NCBI RefSeq assembly: GCF_000622085.1 | Contig: NZ_JHWL01000006.1 | Span: forward strand, 62,001 to 126,000 | Direction of reading: 5' to 3' | DNA length: 64,000 nt | DNA from: Butyrivibrio proteoclasticus P6B7 | GTDB taxonomy: Bacteria; Bacillota; Clostridia; Lachnospirales; Lachnospiraceae | Part shown: positions 32,207-40,477 of the stretch, in pieces | Numbering within the stretch: position 1 is the first letter of the stretch | Layout of the letters: each line of letters opens with the position of its first letter | Notes under the pieces: generated by a model | The model's input: only the letters and a program-made list of their open reading frames with translations | Databases searched by the model: none | What the model was told of the DNA's origin: nothing | Program-made: the position numbers and the translations under genes

Positions 32207-34138
32207 TTATGCTGTCTCTGCCTTCTTACCTGTGTAGAGCTGGTAGTAGCGCTGCTTCTTGGCGATGAGTTCATCGTGAGTTCCCTGCTCAACGATGCGG
32301 CCCTGCTCAAGAACTACGATGCAGTCACTGTTCTTAACTGTTGAAAGTCTGTGGGCGATTACGAAGGTTGTTCTGCCCTTCATAAGCTTGTCCATACCGT
32401 CCTGAACGATCTTCTCAGTTCTGGTATCGATTGAGGATGTAGCCTCGTCGAGGATAAGAACTGGTGGATCCGCGATGGCTGCTCTTGCAATGGCAAGGAG
32501 CTGACGCTGACCCTGAGAAAGATTAGCTCCGTCTCCTGTAAGCATTGTGTCATAGCCCTCTGGAAGACGCTTAATGAAGCTGTGGGCATTAGCAAGCTTA
32601 GCTGCTGCGATTACCTCTTCATCTGTAGCTCCCAGCTTACCATAGCGGATATTCTCCTTAACTGTTCCGGTAAAGAGATGTGTATCCTGAAGAACAATAC
32701 CAAGAGAGCGGCGAAGGTCTGCCTTCTTGATCTTGTTGATATTGATATTGTCGTATCTGATCTTACCATCCTGAATATCATAGAATCTGTTGATCAGGTT
32801 GGTAATAGTAGTCTTACCTGCACCTGTTGAACCAACAAAGGCAATCTTCTGACCTGGAAGAGCATGAAGAACGATGTTGTGAAGAACCATCTTCTCATCT
32901 GTGTATCCAAAGTCAACATCGTTAAAGGTAACATCACCTTCCATTGGCTGGTAGGTTGTGGTGTTGTCTGCCTTGTGGTAATGCTTCCAAGCCCAGTGCC
33001 CTGTGTGGTGATCAGCCTCAACAACCTGACCATCCTTCTCCTCTGCATCCACAAGCATTACATATCCATCATCTGTCTCTGGCTGCTCATCAAGGAGCTT
33101 AAAGATACGCTCTGCACCAGCAAGAGCCATGATGATTGAGTTAAACTGCATACTTACCTGGTTAATAGGCATGCTGAAGTTCTGATTAAGTGTTAAGAAT
33201 GTAGCCAAAGCTCCAACAGTAATTCCAAGGAATGTATTGTTAGAAAGAGCTATGACACCACCAATCATGGCACAGATAACGTAACTGGTATTACCAAGCT
33301 GTGCATTGATAGGTCCCAGGGCGCCTGAATAAGCGTTAGCCTTGAAGGCACTCTTATAAAGATCCTCATTAAGCTGGTCAAACTTCTCAATACTGTCTTT
33401 TTCATGGTTGAAGACCTTAACAACCTTCTGACCTGTCATCATCTCTTCGATGTATCCGTTAAGAGCACCGATGTTCTTCTGCTGAGCCACGAAGTTCTTA
33501 CCTGAAGACTTGGTAGCCATTGCTGAACAAAACAGCATTACACCAACCATAAGCAGTGTGATCAGTGTAAGAAGTGGGCTAAGAACGATCATAGACACCA
33601 GTACACTGACAATGGTGATGGCTGAGTTAAGCATCTGAGGAATACTCTGGCTGATCATCTGTCTGAGAGTATCAATATCGTTGGTGTACACTGACATGAT
33701 GTCGCCGTGGGCGTGTGTATCAAAGTACTTGATTGGAAGGCTCTCCATATGTACAAAGAGCTCCTCACGAAGTCTTTTAAGTGTTCCCTGGTTAATGAAG
33801 ATCATGGTCTTTGCCTGGATAAATGCAGCAAGAACGCCGATTCCGTAAAAGATCGCAACCCTGATCATAGCCATCAGAAGTGGATGGAAATCTGTACTTC
33901 CGCTATCAACCATAGGCTGAATATATGTGTTAATAAGTGATTTTGTAAAAAGAGTTCCCTGCAAACTTGCGAATACTGTCACAAAGATACAGATCACTAC
34001 AGTTATCATATGAACAGGATAGAATTTAAAAACATATCCCATTATTCTACTAAAAAGCTTGCCAGGGTTCTCAACCTTTGGTCTAGGCATTCCGCGTCTT
34101 CCACCCCTTGGCCCAGCATTTACTTTCTGTTCTGCCAT
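32207..34138 (-). CDS. ABC exporter half, catalytically competent NBD
   Basis: In this 643-aa protein an N-terminal six-helix membrane domain (about 35-350) is followed by an NBD (about 400-640) with Walker A GSTGAGKTT, signature LSQGQRQLL, Walker B plus catalytic Glu in ILDEATSSID, and switch His in IAHRLS. About 50 extra residues (about 355-405, with ADHHTGHWAWKHYHKADN) lie between the membrane domain and the NBD. The N-terminus (GPRGGRRGMPRP) is basic. It is adjacent to a second half with a degenerate Walker B, so the pair probably works as a heterodimeric multidrug-type exporter. Operon with MarR. Confidence 0.93.
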   Translation of the reverse strand: MAEQKVNAGPRGGRRGMPRPKVENPGKLFSRIMGYVFKFYPVHMITVVICIFVTVFASLQGTLFTKSLINTYIQPMVDSGSTDFHPLLMAMIRVAIFYGIGVLAAFIQAKTMIFINQGTLKRLREELFVHMESLPIKYFDTHAHGDIMSVYTNDIDTLRQMISQSIPQMLNSAITIVSVLVSMIVLSPLLTLITLLMVGVMLFCSAMATKSSGKNFVAQQKNIGALNGYIEEMMTGQKVVKVFNHEKDSIEKFDQLNEDLYKSAFKANAYSGALGPINAQLGNTSYVICAMIGGVIALSNNTFLGITVGALATFLTLNQNFSMPINQVSMQFNSIIMALAGAERIFKLLDEQPETDDGYVMLVDAEEKDGQVVEADHHTGHWAWKHYHKADNTTTYQPMEGDVTFNDVDFGYTDEKMVLHNIVLHALPGQKIAFVGSTGAGKTTITNLINRFYDIQDGKIRYDNININKIKKADLRRSLGIVLQDTHLFTGTVKENIRYGKLGATDEEVIAAAKLANAHSFIKRLPEGYDTMLTGDGANLSQGQRQLLAIARAAIADPPVLILDEATSSIDTRTEKIVQDGMDKLMKGRTTFVIAHRLSTVKNSDCIVVLEQGRIVEQGTHDELIAKKQRYYQLYTGKKAETA

Positions 34139-34183
34139 TGTTCTACTCTCCTTTTATTTACAATGAAGTTCTGCTCTCGAACC

Positions 34184-35932
34184 TTATGCAAGCTGATCGA
34201 AATCAGCGTCTCCGCTTACTCCAGTCTGAGATTCATAAACCTCGCGATAGATCTCGTTAGAAGCAAGAAGCTCGTCGTGGGTTCCAAATCCGTTAACCTT
34301 ACCATCATCCATAACAATGATTCGGTCACATCCCTGAACGGAACTGATACGCTGTGCAATGATGAGCTTGGTGGTTCCTGGAATCTCCTCTGCAAATGCC
34401 TTTCTGATCTTAGCATCTGTGGCTGTATCTACAGCACTGGTGGAGTCGTCCAGAATAAGGATCTTAGGCTTCTTAAGAAGAGCTCTGGCAATACAAAGTC
34501 TCTGTCTCTGACCACCTGATACATTGGATCCGCCCTGCTCGATAACTGTGTTGTAGCCATCTGGCATCTTCTCGATGAACTCAGAAGCACAGGCCATGTC
34601 ACAAGCTCTTTTACACTCCTCATCTGTGGCGTTCTTGTCACCCCAGCGAAGGTTTTCATAGATTGATCCTGAGAAAAGGACATTCTTCTGAAGTACTACT
34701 GATACCTGATCTCTAAGGGTCTCCATATCGTAATCCCTTACGTCGATACCGCCCACCTTAACGGCTCCATCTGTAACATCGTAAAGACGGCTGATAAGGT
34801 TAACCAGTGAAGACTTGGCAGATCCGGTACCACCGATGATTCCTATGGTCTCACCGGACTTGATCTCAAGATTTATTTCTTTTAACACAGGCTCCTCTGA
34901 GTCAGCTGTATATGCAAATGAAACATTCTCAAAAGAAATGCTTCCGTCTGGAACTGTAGTAATAGCATCAGGCTTATTAGTGATTGAAGCCTTCTCCTCA
35001 ATAACCTCTGAGATACGCTCGCCGCTGGCCTGAGCCATTGTAAGCATTACGAATACCATTCCCAGCATCATGAGGTTCATGAGGATCTTCATGCAATATG
35101 CTAAAAGAGCTAAGAGATCACCAGTAGAGAGCTCGCCGCCCACGATCATATGTGCACCAACCCAGCTGATAAGAAGTACGCAGGCATTAACTGTAACTGT
35201 CATTACAGGGCTCATGTAAACCAGGTTCATCTCTGCCTTAACGAACATGTTGTAGATGTTAAGGGCTGCCTTTTTGAACTTATCATTCTCGTAGTCTTCT
35301 CGAACGTAAGCCTTAACCACACGGATGGCAGATACGTTCTCCTGAACGCTCTCGTTGAGTTCATCGTACTTCTCAAATACCTGCTTGAAGTACTTGGTAG
35401 CTCTGTTCATGATGAACATAAGGAATCCGCCAAGGAAAACAACTGCTGCCACATAGATAAGGGCGATCTTGGCATTGATAGAAAATGCAGCGATCAGTGC
35501 GATAATAAGTGACGCAGGGGCTCTCATGGCCATTCTAAGTGTCATCATGTATGCGTTCTGAATGTTAGTAACATCAGTTGTAAGTCTTGTTACAAGACCT
35601 GATGTTGAGAACTTGTCGATGTTGGCAAAAGAAAATGTCTGAATGTTGTCATACATTTTCTTACGAAGATTCTTGGCAAGTCCTGTGGATGCCTTGGCAC
35701 CAAAATATGCTCCGCCAAGACCTGCTATCAGGCCAAGGATAGCAATGATTATCATCCTGATACCAATCTGATAGATGATGCCCAGATTGTTACCATAAAC
35801 ACCGTCATCCACGATCCTACCCATCAACTTGGGAATTACAATTTCGCAGATAACTTCTCCGATCATACAAATAGGGGTTATTATAGATGCCCATTTGTAC
35901 TCTTTCACTTCCTTTAGTAGTGTCTTAACCAT
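34184..35932 (-). CDS. ABC exporter half, degenerate NBD
   Basis: In this 582-aa protein a six-helix membrane domain (about 15-310) is followed by an NBD with Walker A GGTGSAKSS, signature NVSGGQRQR and Walker B ILILDDSTSAVD. The catalytic Glu after Walker B is Asp, and the switch His position reads IAQRIS (Gln). These are marks of the inactive ATP site in heterodimeric exporters such as TM287/288 and LmrCD, where the partner (32207-34138) provides the working site. AGAGGAG precedes the ATG. It follows the marR gene by 93 nt and precedes its partner by 45 nt. Confidence 0.93.
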   Translation of the reverse strand: MVKTLLKEVKEYKWASIITPICMIGEVICEIVIPKLMGRIVDDGVYGNNLGIIYQIGIRMIIIAILGLIAGLGGAYFGAKASTGLAKNLRKKMYDNIQTFSFANIDKFSTSGLVTRLTTDVTNIQNAYMMTLRMAMRAPASLIIALIAAFSINAKIALIYVAAVVFLGGFLMFIMNRATKYFKQVFEKYDELNESVQENVSAIRVVKAYVREDYENDKFKKAALNIYNMFVKAEMNLVYMSPVMTVTVNACVLLISWVGAHMIVGGELSTGDLLALLAYCMKILMNLMMLGMVFVMLTMAQASGERISEVIEEKASITNKPDAITTVPDGSISFENVSFAYTADSEEPVLKEINLEIKSGETIGIIGGTGSAKSSLVNLISRLYDVTDGAVKVGGIDVRDYDMETLRDQVSVVLQKNVLFSGSIYENLRWGDKNATDEECKRACDMACASEFIEKMPDGYNTVIEQGGSNVSGGQRQRLCIARALLKKPKILILDDSTSAVDTATDAKIRKAFAEEIPGTTKLIIAQRISSVQGCDRIIVMDDGKVNGFGTHDELLASNEIYREVYESQTGVSGDADFDQLA

Positions 35933-36025
35933 AATTACTCCTCTTGAACATTTATATTATGTAGCATTTGTTCCGTTAATTATTGGGACTGATTAGCCTT
36001 TGGACCTATCGGTCTTATCTGACTT

Positions 36026-36499
36026 CTAAGTAAGCTCCTCCAGATTGTCGTTAACCTTATCAAGAAGGCGCCTTAACTCTTTTATCTCATCCTCTGTCAT
36101 GCCTTTGGTCAGCTTGGAATCGGTGAACTTACGTCTCTTATGATTCTGATCAATAAACTGTTCGCCCTTCTCAGTAATAGTAATGTTCCTGTACTTACGA
36201 TTGTCAGGATCTACCACCACCTTAACCATTTCCTTCTCTTCAAGTCTCTTAAGTAGTCCTATTGTGGTAGGATGCTTGATATGCATAGCCTCAGAGATAT
36301 CCTTCTGAGTAATCTTCTTATCCCTGTTCTCCCACAAATATGCTACTACAATGAACTGTGAAAATGTAAGGTCAACTTCTCTAAGCTCTCTGTTAAGCAT
36401 AGCAGCAAAGGATTCATGAATAAGCCTGAATTTGAAGCTTATAGGCTCGTGCTCTTTATCTCTAAAGAACTCTCTATCGCCTTTGTCATCGCAAATCAT
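36026..36499 (-). CDS. MarR-family transcriptional regulator
   Basis: This 157-aa protein has a winged helix of the MarR fold: LTFSQFIVVAYLWENRDKK, recognition helix region HIKHPTTIGLLKRLEEKEM, and wing VVDPDNRKYRNITITEKG. ATG 36499 has GAGG 5 nt upstream; the longer frame starts at GTG 36505 inside that site. It is the first gene of the operon with the ABC exporter, esterase and DUF3237 genes. Two palindromes in its promoter make autorepression with release by an exported ligand the likely scheme, as in other MarR-exporter pairs. Confidence 0.93.
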   Translation of the reverse strand: MICDDKGDREFFRDKEHEPISFKFRLIHESFAAMLNRELREVDLTFSQFIVVAYLWENRDKKITQKDISEAMHIKHPTTIGLLKRLEEKEMVKVVVDPDNRKYRNITITEKGEQFIDQNHKRRKFTDSKLTKGMTEDEIKELRRLLDKVNDNLEELT

Positions 36500-36523
36500 A
36501 TACACCTCGCTTTACTAAATGTC

Positions 36524-36565
36524 ATATGTAGCTAGATACATATAACATAATAAGTAGCACGCTAC
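36524..36565. promoter_or_regulatory. Two MarR operator palindromes
   Basis: Site 1 is ATATGTA-N6-TACATAT (36524-36543), a perfect 20-bp palindrome downstream of the -10. Site 2 is centred on GTAGC-AC-GCTAC (36554-36565), between -10 and -35. Both share the half-site ATGTAGC. Binding at either would block the promoter. Confidence 0.75.
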
Positions 36566-36575
36566 ATATTGTCAA
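36547..36575 (-). promoter_or_regulatory. Strong sigma-A promoter of the marR operon
   Basis: On the minus strand TTGACA (36570-36575, perfect consensus), 17 nt, then TATTAT (36547-36552). It is interleaved with the two palindromes. Confidence 0.85.
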
Positions 36576-36611
36576 GAAACATATTTATGATTTTATTTTC
36601 TTTTTATGATT

Positions 36612-36641
36612 GAAAAAAAATAGGAGGCCAAAGCCTCCTAT
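36612..36641 (-). terminator. Intrinsic terminator after first DUF805 gene
   Basis: The stem ATAGGAGGC/GCCTCCTAT (36620-36628 with 36633-36641) is followed on the minus strand by eight T. Confidence 0.9.
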
Positions 36642-36654
36642 CTTCGTATTTTTC

Positions 36655-37047
36655 TTAATATTCCTGTTCTTCTTCAGCAACAGTATCTACATAACTAATG
36701 TATTTAGGACTTGGTCCATACTGATTGCATCCTGCTTCTGAATCACTACAGTAGAACACCAATCTGATTATGCGTCCAAATGGTATAAGCGCGATCAGTA
36801 TCCAGGCTCCTGATCTGCCTGTATCATGAAGTCTCCTTACAGCAACTGACAGGCTTGGAATAAACAGAGCCAAAGTGCTAATCAGTAAAAGAACTGCAAA
36901 TACATTTGACATCAATGCTAAAATATAGAGCACACCCTCAATTATTGATGTAAAAAGATAAAAGAACCAGAACTCGCTTCTACGAGCTCTTCCACTAAAG
37001 TCAGCGTAATGTGAAAACACTGAACTAATTGCCTCTCCAAATGACAT
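36655..37047 (-). CDS. DUF805 membrane protein, paralogue A
   Basis: This 130-aa protein has the DUF805 pattern: an N-terminal FSHYADFSGRARRSEFWFF, two or three hydrophobic helices, VRRLHDTGRSG and a C-terminal NQYGPSP. These are small inner-membrane proteins of unknown function. CGGAGGAG precedes the ATG. It has its own terminator. A second DUF805 gene (38217) with the same N-terminal signature lies on the other side of the Fic gene, so the two look like a duplication with the Fic gene between them. Confidence 0.9.
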   Translation of the reverse strand: MSFGEAISSVFSHYADFSGRARRSEFWFFYLFTSIIEGVLYILALMSNVFAVLLLISTLALFIPSLSVAVRRLHDTGRSGAWILIALIPFGRIIRLVFYCSDSEAGCNQYGPSPKYISYVDTVAEEEQEY

Positions 37048-37136
37048 TTCTAACTCCTCCGATCAAATTTCAAAATTACGGCAGAAAATATACTATCATA
37101 TAGAAACCGAAATGTCATCACTAGTTTTTCCACATC

Positions 37137-38051
37137 TCAATCATGCTTTATTTCAAGCATATCCAGTAACTTTATAAATGTATCCTGTCCGTCAAGGCAG
37201 GTATCGTTCAGCCAACCTTTCTCATTCCTCCATTCTTTGAGTCCTCTGTAGTAGTAGCTCTTTTTGGAATCTTCAATGATGAATGGAATTATGTTGTGTC
37301 TAAGGCACTCTTTTAAAGCCACTAGTCTGCCTACTCTTCCGTTTCCATCCTGGAAAGGATGAATATACTCAAACTCGGCATGGAGCGCAATTATATCTTC
37401 CACTTCTACATTTTCTTTTGCATTATATTCGCGCAGAAGTGCCTCCATATGTTTATGAACTTCAGAAGGCTTTGAGGTCTCTCTGCCGCCAACAACATTA
37501 GCGCGCTTTTTATAATCTCCAACCGCAAACCATGATAACATTGAATCCTTTGTATCATGTTTTAATATATAGTGCAGTTTCTTGATTATATCCTCTGATA
37601 GCTCTTCCTCAGCTATATCTATCACATAATCTATTGCGCGGAAATGATGCACTGTTTCAAGGATATCATCAACAGGAACACCATCGCCTACATCAACTGT
37701 ATTCGTTTCAAAGATATGCCTTGTCTGATCCTCTGAAAGTTTGCTTCCTTCAATATGATTAGAATTATAAGTCATTCTTACCTGAAGCTCATGGTAAAGC
37801 CCTCCGGGAAGCTTTATTTCTTTTTCATCACGAAGCAACTGAAGGAGCTTATTATCAGACATGCTTCTCATCAAAAACTCAGGCTTTTTCCCAAGATATT
37901 CTGCAATCTTTTTAATGCTTCTTGGAGATAGCTTCTCACCCTTTGCAATTTTAGCAACAGTTCTGGAAGACAGGCCCAGCTCCGTGGAAAGCTCTGTTTT
38001 TCCGATTCCTTTTTCCTTTAATGCATTTTCCAAACCTTCATATGAAATCAT
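37137..38051 (-). CDS. Fic family protein with N-terminal HTH (predicted AMPylator)
   Basis: Residues 1-60 form an XRE-like helix-turn-helix (IGKTELSTELGLSSRTVAKI). The Fic core motif HPFQDGNGRVGR (231-242) is complete, with catalytic His231. The autoinhibitory motif S-x3-E-G (Ser97 to Gly102, SNHIEG) precedes it, so this is a class II Fic protein with its inhibitory helix in the same chain. It should transfer AMP from ATP to a target protein when inhibition is relieved. The HTH suggests DNA binding and self-control. No antitoxin gene is adjacent, as expected for class II. GGAGG precedes the ATG. Confidence 0.94.
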   Translation of the reverse strand: MISYEGLENALKEKGIGKTELSTELGLSSRTVAKIAKGEKLSPRSIKKIAEYLGKKPEFLMRSMSDNKLLQLLRDEKEIKLPGGLYHELQVRMTYNSNHIEGSKLSEDQTRHIFETNTVDVGDGVPVDDILETVHHFRAIDYVIDIAEEELSEDIIKKLHYILKHDTKDSMLSWFAVGDYKKRANVVGGRETSKPSEVHKHMEALLREYNAKENVEVEDIIALHAEFEYIHPFQDGNGRVGRLVALKECLRHNIIPFIIEDSKKSYYYRGLKEWRNEKGWLNDTCLDGQDTFIKLLDMLEIKHD

Positions 38052-38173
38052 ATTATGTTTGCCTCCATTATCTTTACTTATTTTACCTTTTCACACCCAA
38101 AAAGTAAAGAATTTTGTTGGCTTTTAAAACCAAAAGTAAAGTTTCTTGTTTTCAAACTGTTTTTTCAGAAAAT

Positions 38174-38208
38174 AAAAAACTCGGTGCATTCGCACCGAGC
38201 TTTTTTTT
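38174..38208. terminator. Bidirectional intrinsic terminator
   Basis: The 8-bp stem CTCGGTGC/GCACCGAG (38180-38187 with 38192-38199) is flanked by A6 on the left and T8 on the right. It ends the second DUF805 gene on the minus strand. Confidence 0.9.
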
Positions 38209-38216
38209 CAAATAGA

Positions 38217-38603
38217 TTACATTGTTGGCTGGCCAGCGCCGAATCCAGCAACACCCTTAGGGTTAGGACCGTACTGGTTGTCACCAGGCTGTGAATCTGT
38301 AGCAAACCAGATGATAAGAAGAATTGCTCCAACAAGTGGAATCAATGCGAAAAGAAGGAATAATCCTGACTTTCCGATATCATGAAGTCTGCGAACGCCA
38401 ACAGCAAGTCCTGGAATAAGAACTGCTAATGACCAGATCATTGATAAGAAGCCTAAAGGCTTAACAACGTTAGCAAGGATTGAAAGAACAAGTGCTACAC
38501 AGAAGTTAAAGAGGTAGAAGTACCAATACTCACTTCTACGAGCTCTTCCGCTGAATCCTGCATACTGTGAAAATACTGACTTTACTGCATCTGTAAATGA
38601 CAT
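38217..38603 (-). CDS. DUF805 membrane protein, paralogue B
   Basis: This 128-aa protein shares the opening MSF...SVFSQYAGFSGRARRSEYWYF with the gene at 36655, and has VRRLHDIGKSGLF, three hydrophobic helices and NQYGPNP near the end. It has a GGGAGG ribosome binding site and its own terminator. The function of the family is not known. It is probably transcribed alone. Confidence 0.91.
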   Translation of the reverse strand: MSFTDAVKSVFSQYAGFSGRARRSEYWYFYLFNFCVALVLSILANVVKPLGFLSMIWSLAVLIPGLAVGVRRLHDIGKSGLFLLFALIPLVGAILLIIWFATDSQPGDNQYGPNPKGVAGFGAGQPTM

Positions 38604-38695
38604 TTTATTTTCCTCCCACTACAAATTTTGTGATTTATATTTTCAACATTCTGTATGTTACCACAAAGCGTATAAAATGTCATTATATTTTTTGG

Positions 38696-40204
38696 TTAGT
38701 TCACTGCCTTACCATTTACATACAGTGTATATCCGTTTGAAATAACGTTATCAACATCTCCATCAAAGCTTGTTACATAGGTATCTGCTGTAAGTGTCCA
38801 GGTGCTGTCTGAATCAAGAGTTACGTTAACTGTTCCAACCTCTGTAGATACTGTTTCGCCATCGGCGTTTGTGATCTCACCGCTGATAGATCCTGTAAAG
38901 CTTGATCCATCAGAAAGGTTAAGGTTAAGAGTAGAGTTGTCGCCTACAAGGATTGTTCCTTCAAGGATCTGTTTCTTAGCATTTACTGTTGCAATGTTCT
39001 CAGCTCCGCTCCAGCCGTCATCACATACTGATAAAAGGATATTCTCGCTGTCTTTATTGACGATCTTAACGTTCTCAAGGTTAATTACTGCATTAGTGTT
39101 AGTTACGTGGAATACGTGACCATTCATGCTTGTAAGTGTACTATCTGTCATATCAAAGGTTGAAGTTCCGCTATCTGCATCACCTGACATTGACTGGTAG
39201 ATCATAATTGTGTCGTAGAATGTAGCGTTTCCGTTTGTGTCAGTATTGTTAGCTGTCATGTCGCAGTTTGTAAGGGTGATTGAGTTCATACCTTCGATAC
39301 ATACTGCCTCTGAAAGGTTAGATACAAGTGTTGCGTTGGATACTGTGATGTCTGCTGTTGAGTAGATTGATGGTGATCCAAGGCCGTTTGTTGTGTAGGT
39401 TCCACCGTCAACTGTTACTGTTCCGCCGCCTCTGTCTGTTCTAATGGCTGCTGATGACTGACCGCTTGTCTCAACTGTAAGATTAGATGCCTTTGTAATT
39501 CCACCGCCAGTAGTCATGATTCCACCAGAGCCATTTCCTGTGGTTGTGATAGTTGTATCAGAGATGATAACTGTTGTTCCATCACCCTCAGCTCCGTTCT
39601 GTCCGGCGTTACCACCATAGGAGAATACGCCGTTGGCGCCGTCAGCATCTGATGTGATTGTTCCACCTGTAATAGTGGTTGTAGATCCATCTTTTACCAG
39701 GACTGCTGCATTAAGGCCATAGAAATTGCAGCTGTCTCCACCATCAGAATCGCCAGTCTTAGTTACTGTAGGTTTTGTAATAGTTACATCATCTGAAGTT
39801 GCAATAAGAAGTGCGCTCTCATCTGCTGTGGTGCTTTCATAGGTTTCATTTTCCTGGGTATCAGCACTTGTTATCTCTGTTGCTCCTTTGTAGTCGATGT
39901 CAGCGCTGGCATTTCCGCCGCCACCAAATCCGCCGCCTGGCGCTCCACCTGGTGCATCTCCTGGTGCTCCGTCTGGTGCCTCGCCATCTGGCTTCTCTGG
40001 TGCTTCTCCATCTGGCGCCTCTCCTTCTGGCTTTTCAAGTGTTCCTTCGTCTGAAGCCTCTGCTGCGCTTTCGCTGTCAACTGATTCTGTCTCTACTGTT
40101 GTTGTGGAAGCTTCTGTGCTGCTCATTTCGCAACCTGCAAGGGCTGTGTACATAAATACTATTCCAATGTATGGAAGAATTTTCTTTACTACTTGTCTTT
40201 TCAT
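38696..40204 (-). CDS. Surface lipoprotein with Pro/Gly linker and beta-helix domain
   Basis: The signal peptide ends in lipobox TALAGC (Cys25). Then come a Ser/Thr/Glu-rich stretch, a repetitive linker (about 58-98) built from PDGEAP, EKPDG and GAPGG units, and a long parallel beta-helix-like region (about 110-470) full of strand repeats such as TTTITGGTITSDADG, TVTVDGGTYTTNG, DITVSNATLV and SITLTNCDM. The C-terminus has a small beta domain. This layout resembles carbohydrate-active or adhesin-like surface proteins annotated as carbohydrate-binding domain proteins. No catalytic residues stand out. AAGGAG precedes the ATG. A small ORF and a terminator lie in its 5' region. Confidence 0.9.
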   Translation of the reverse strand: MKRQVVKKILPYIGIVFMYTALAGCEMSSTEASTTTVETESVDSESAAEASDEGTLEKPEGEAPDGEAPEKPDGEAPDGAPGDAPGGAPGGGFGGGGNASADIDYKGATEITSADTQENETYESTTADESALLIATSDDVTITKPTVTKTGDSDGGDSCNFYGLNAAVLVKDGSTTTITGGTITSDADGANGVFSYGGNAGQNGAEGDGTTVIISDTTITTTGNGSGGIMTTGGGITKASNLTVETSGQSSAAIRTDRGGGTVTVDGGTYTTNGLGSPSIYSTADITVSNATLVSNLSEAVCIEGMNSITLTNCDMTANNTDTNGNATFYDTIMIYQSMSGDADSGTSTFDMTDSTLTSMNGHVFHVTNTNAVINLENVKIVNKDSENILLSVCDDGWSGAENIATVNAKKQILEGTILVGDNSTLNLNLSDGSSFTGSISGEITNADGETVSTEVGTVNVTLDSDSTWTLTADTYVTSFDGDVDNVISNGYTLYVNGKAVN

Positions 40205-40289
40205 TTTTAGTCTCCTTGTTATTCATAGTTCTTTTGACAAAACATGTTCTTAACTTGGATACATTATTACAGACGAACCTTAATGAAAA

Positions 40290-40388
40290 CTAAAAAAATA
40301 ATAAAAGATAAAAAAGAGGAGCATAGCGCTCCTCTATAGATAAACTATTTATATCAAAGCCAAAAACTAAATCATAAAGCCAATACAT
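40290..40388 (-). CDS. Possible 32-aa hydrophobic leader peptide
   Basis: ATG 40388 has AGGAGGAG 7 nt upstream, among the strongest sites in the window. The 32-aa frame (begins MYWLYDLVFGFD, ends in FYLLLFF) crosses a terminator hairpin and stops at 40290, 85 nt before the lipoprotein gene. It may be a leader peptide controlling an attenuator, or a small membrane peptide. Length alone gives no statistical support. Confidence 0.35.
   Translation of the reverse strand: MYWLYDLVFGFDINSLSIEERYAPLFYLLLFF
40306..40335 (-). terminator. Terminator or attenuator before lipoprotein gene
   Basis: The 8-bp perfect stem AGAGGAGC/GCTCCTCT (40315-40322 with 40328-40335) is followed on the minus strand by TTTTTATCTTTT. 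The next minus-strand gene upstream is more than 1 kb away, so the only transcript it can end is a short leader beginning near 40400-40470. Confidence 0.75.
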
Positions 40389-40477
40389 GCTTATCTCCTC
40401 CTATAACTATTTTTACATATCCAATTGTCTCATCTCGTCATATAATAGCTGTATGACTTATTTTCGGAGGTAACAAA

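Noticed and set aside
32179..32310. 44-residue N-terminal extension of the esterase
   Set aside because: It overlaps the C-terminal coding end of the ABC exporter gene and has no RBS; ATG 32178 is well supported.
34184..35932. Mutated Walker B and switch residues as signs of a pseudogene
   Set aside because: The same changes are normal in one half of heterodimeric exporters, and the intact partner half is next to it.
36524..36543. Perfect 20-bp palindrome as a possible site-specific recombination or attachment site
   Set aside because: No integrase or duplication is present, and its half-site recurs inside the marR promoter, so an operator explains it better.
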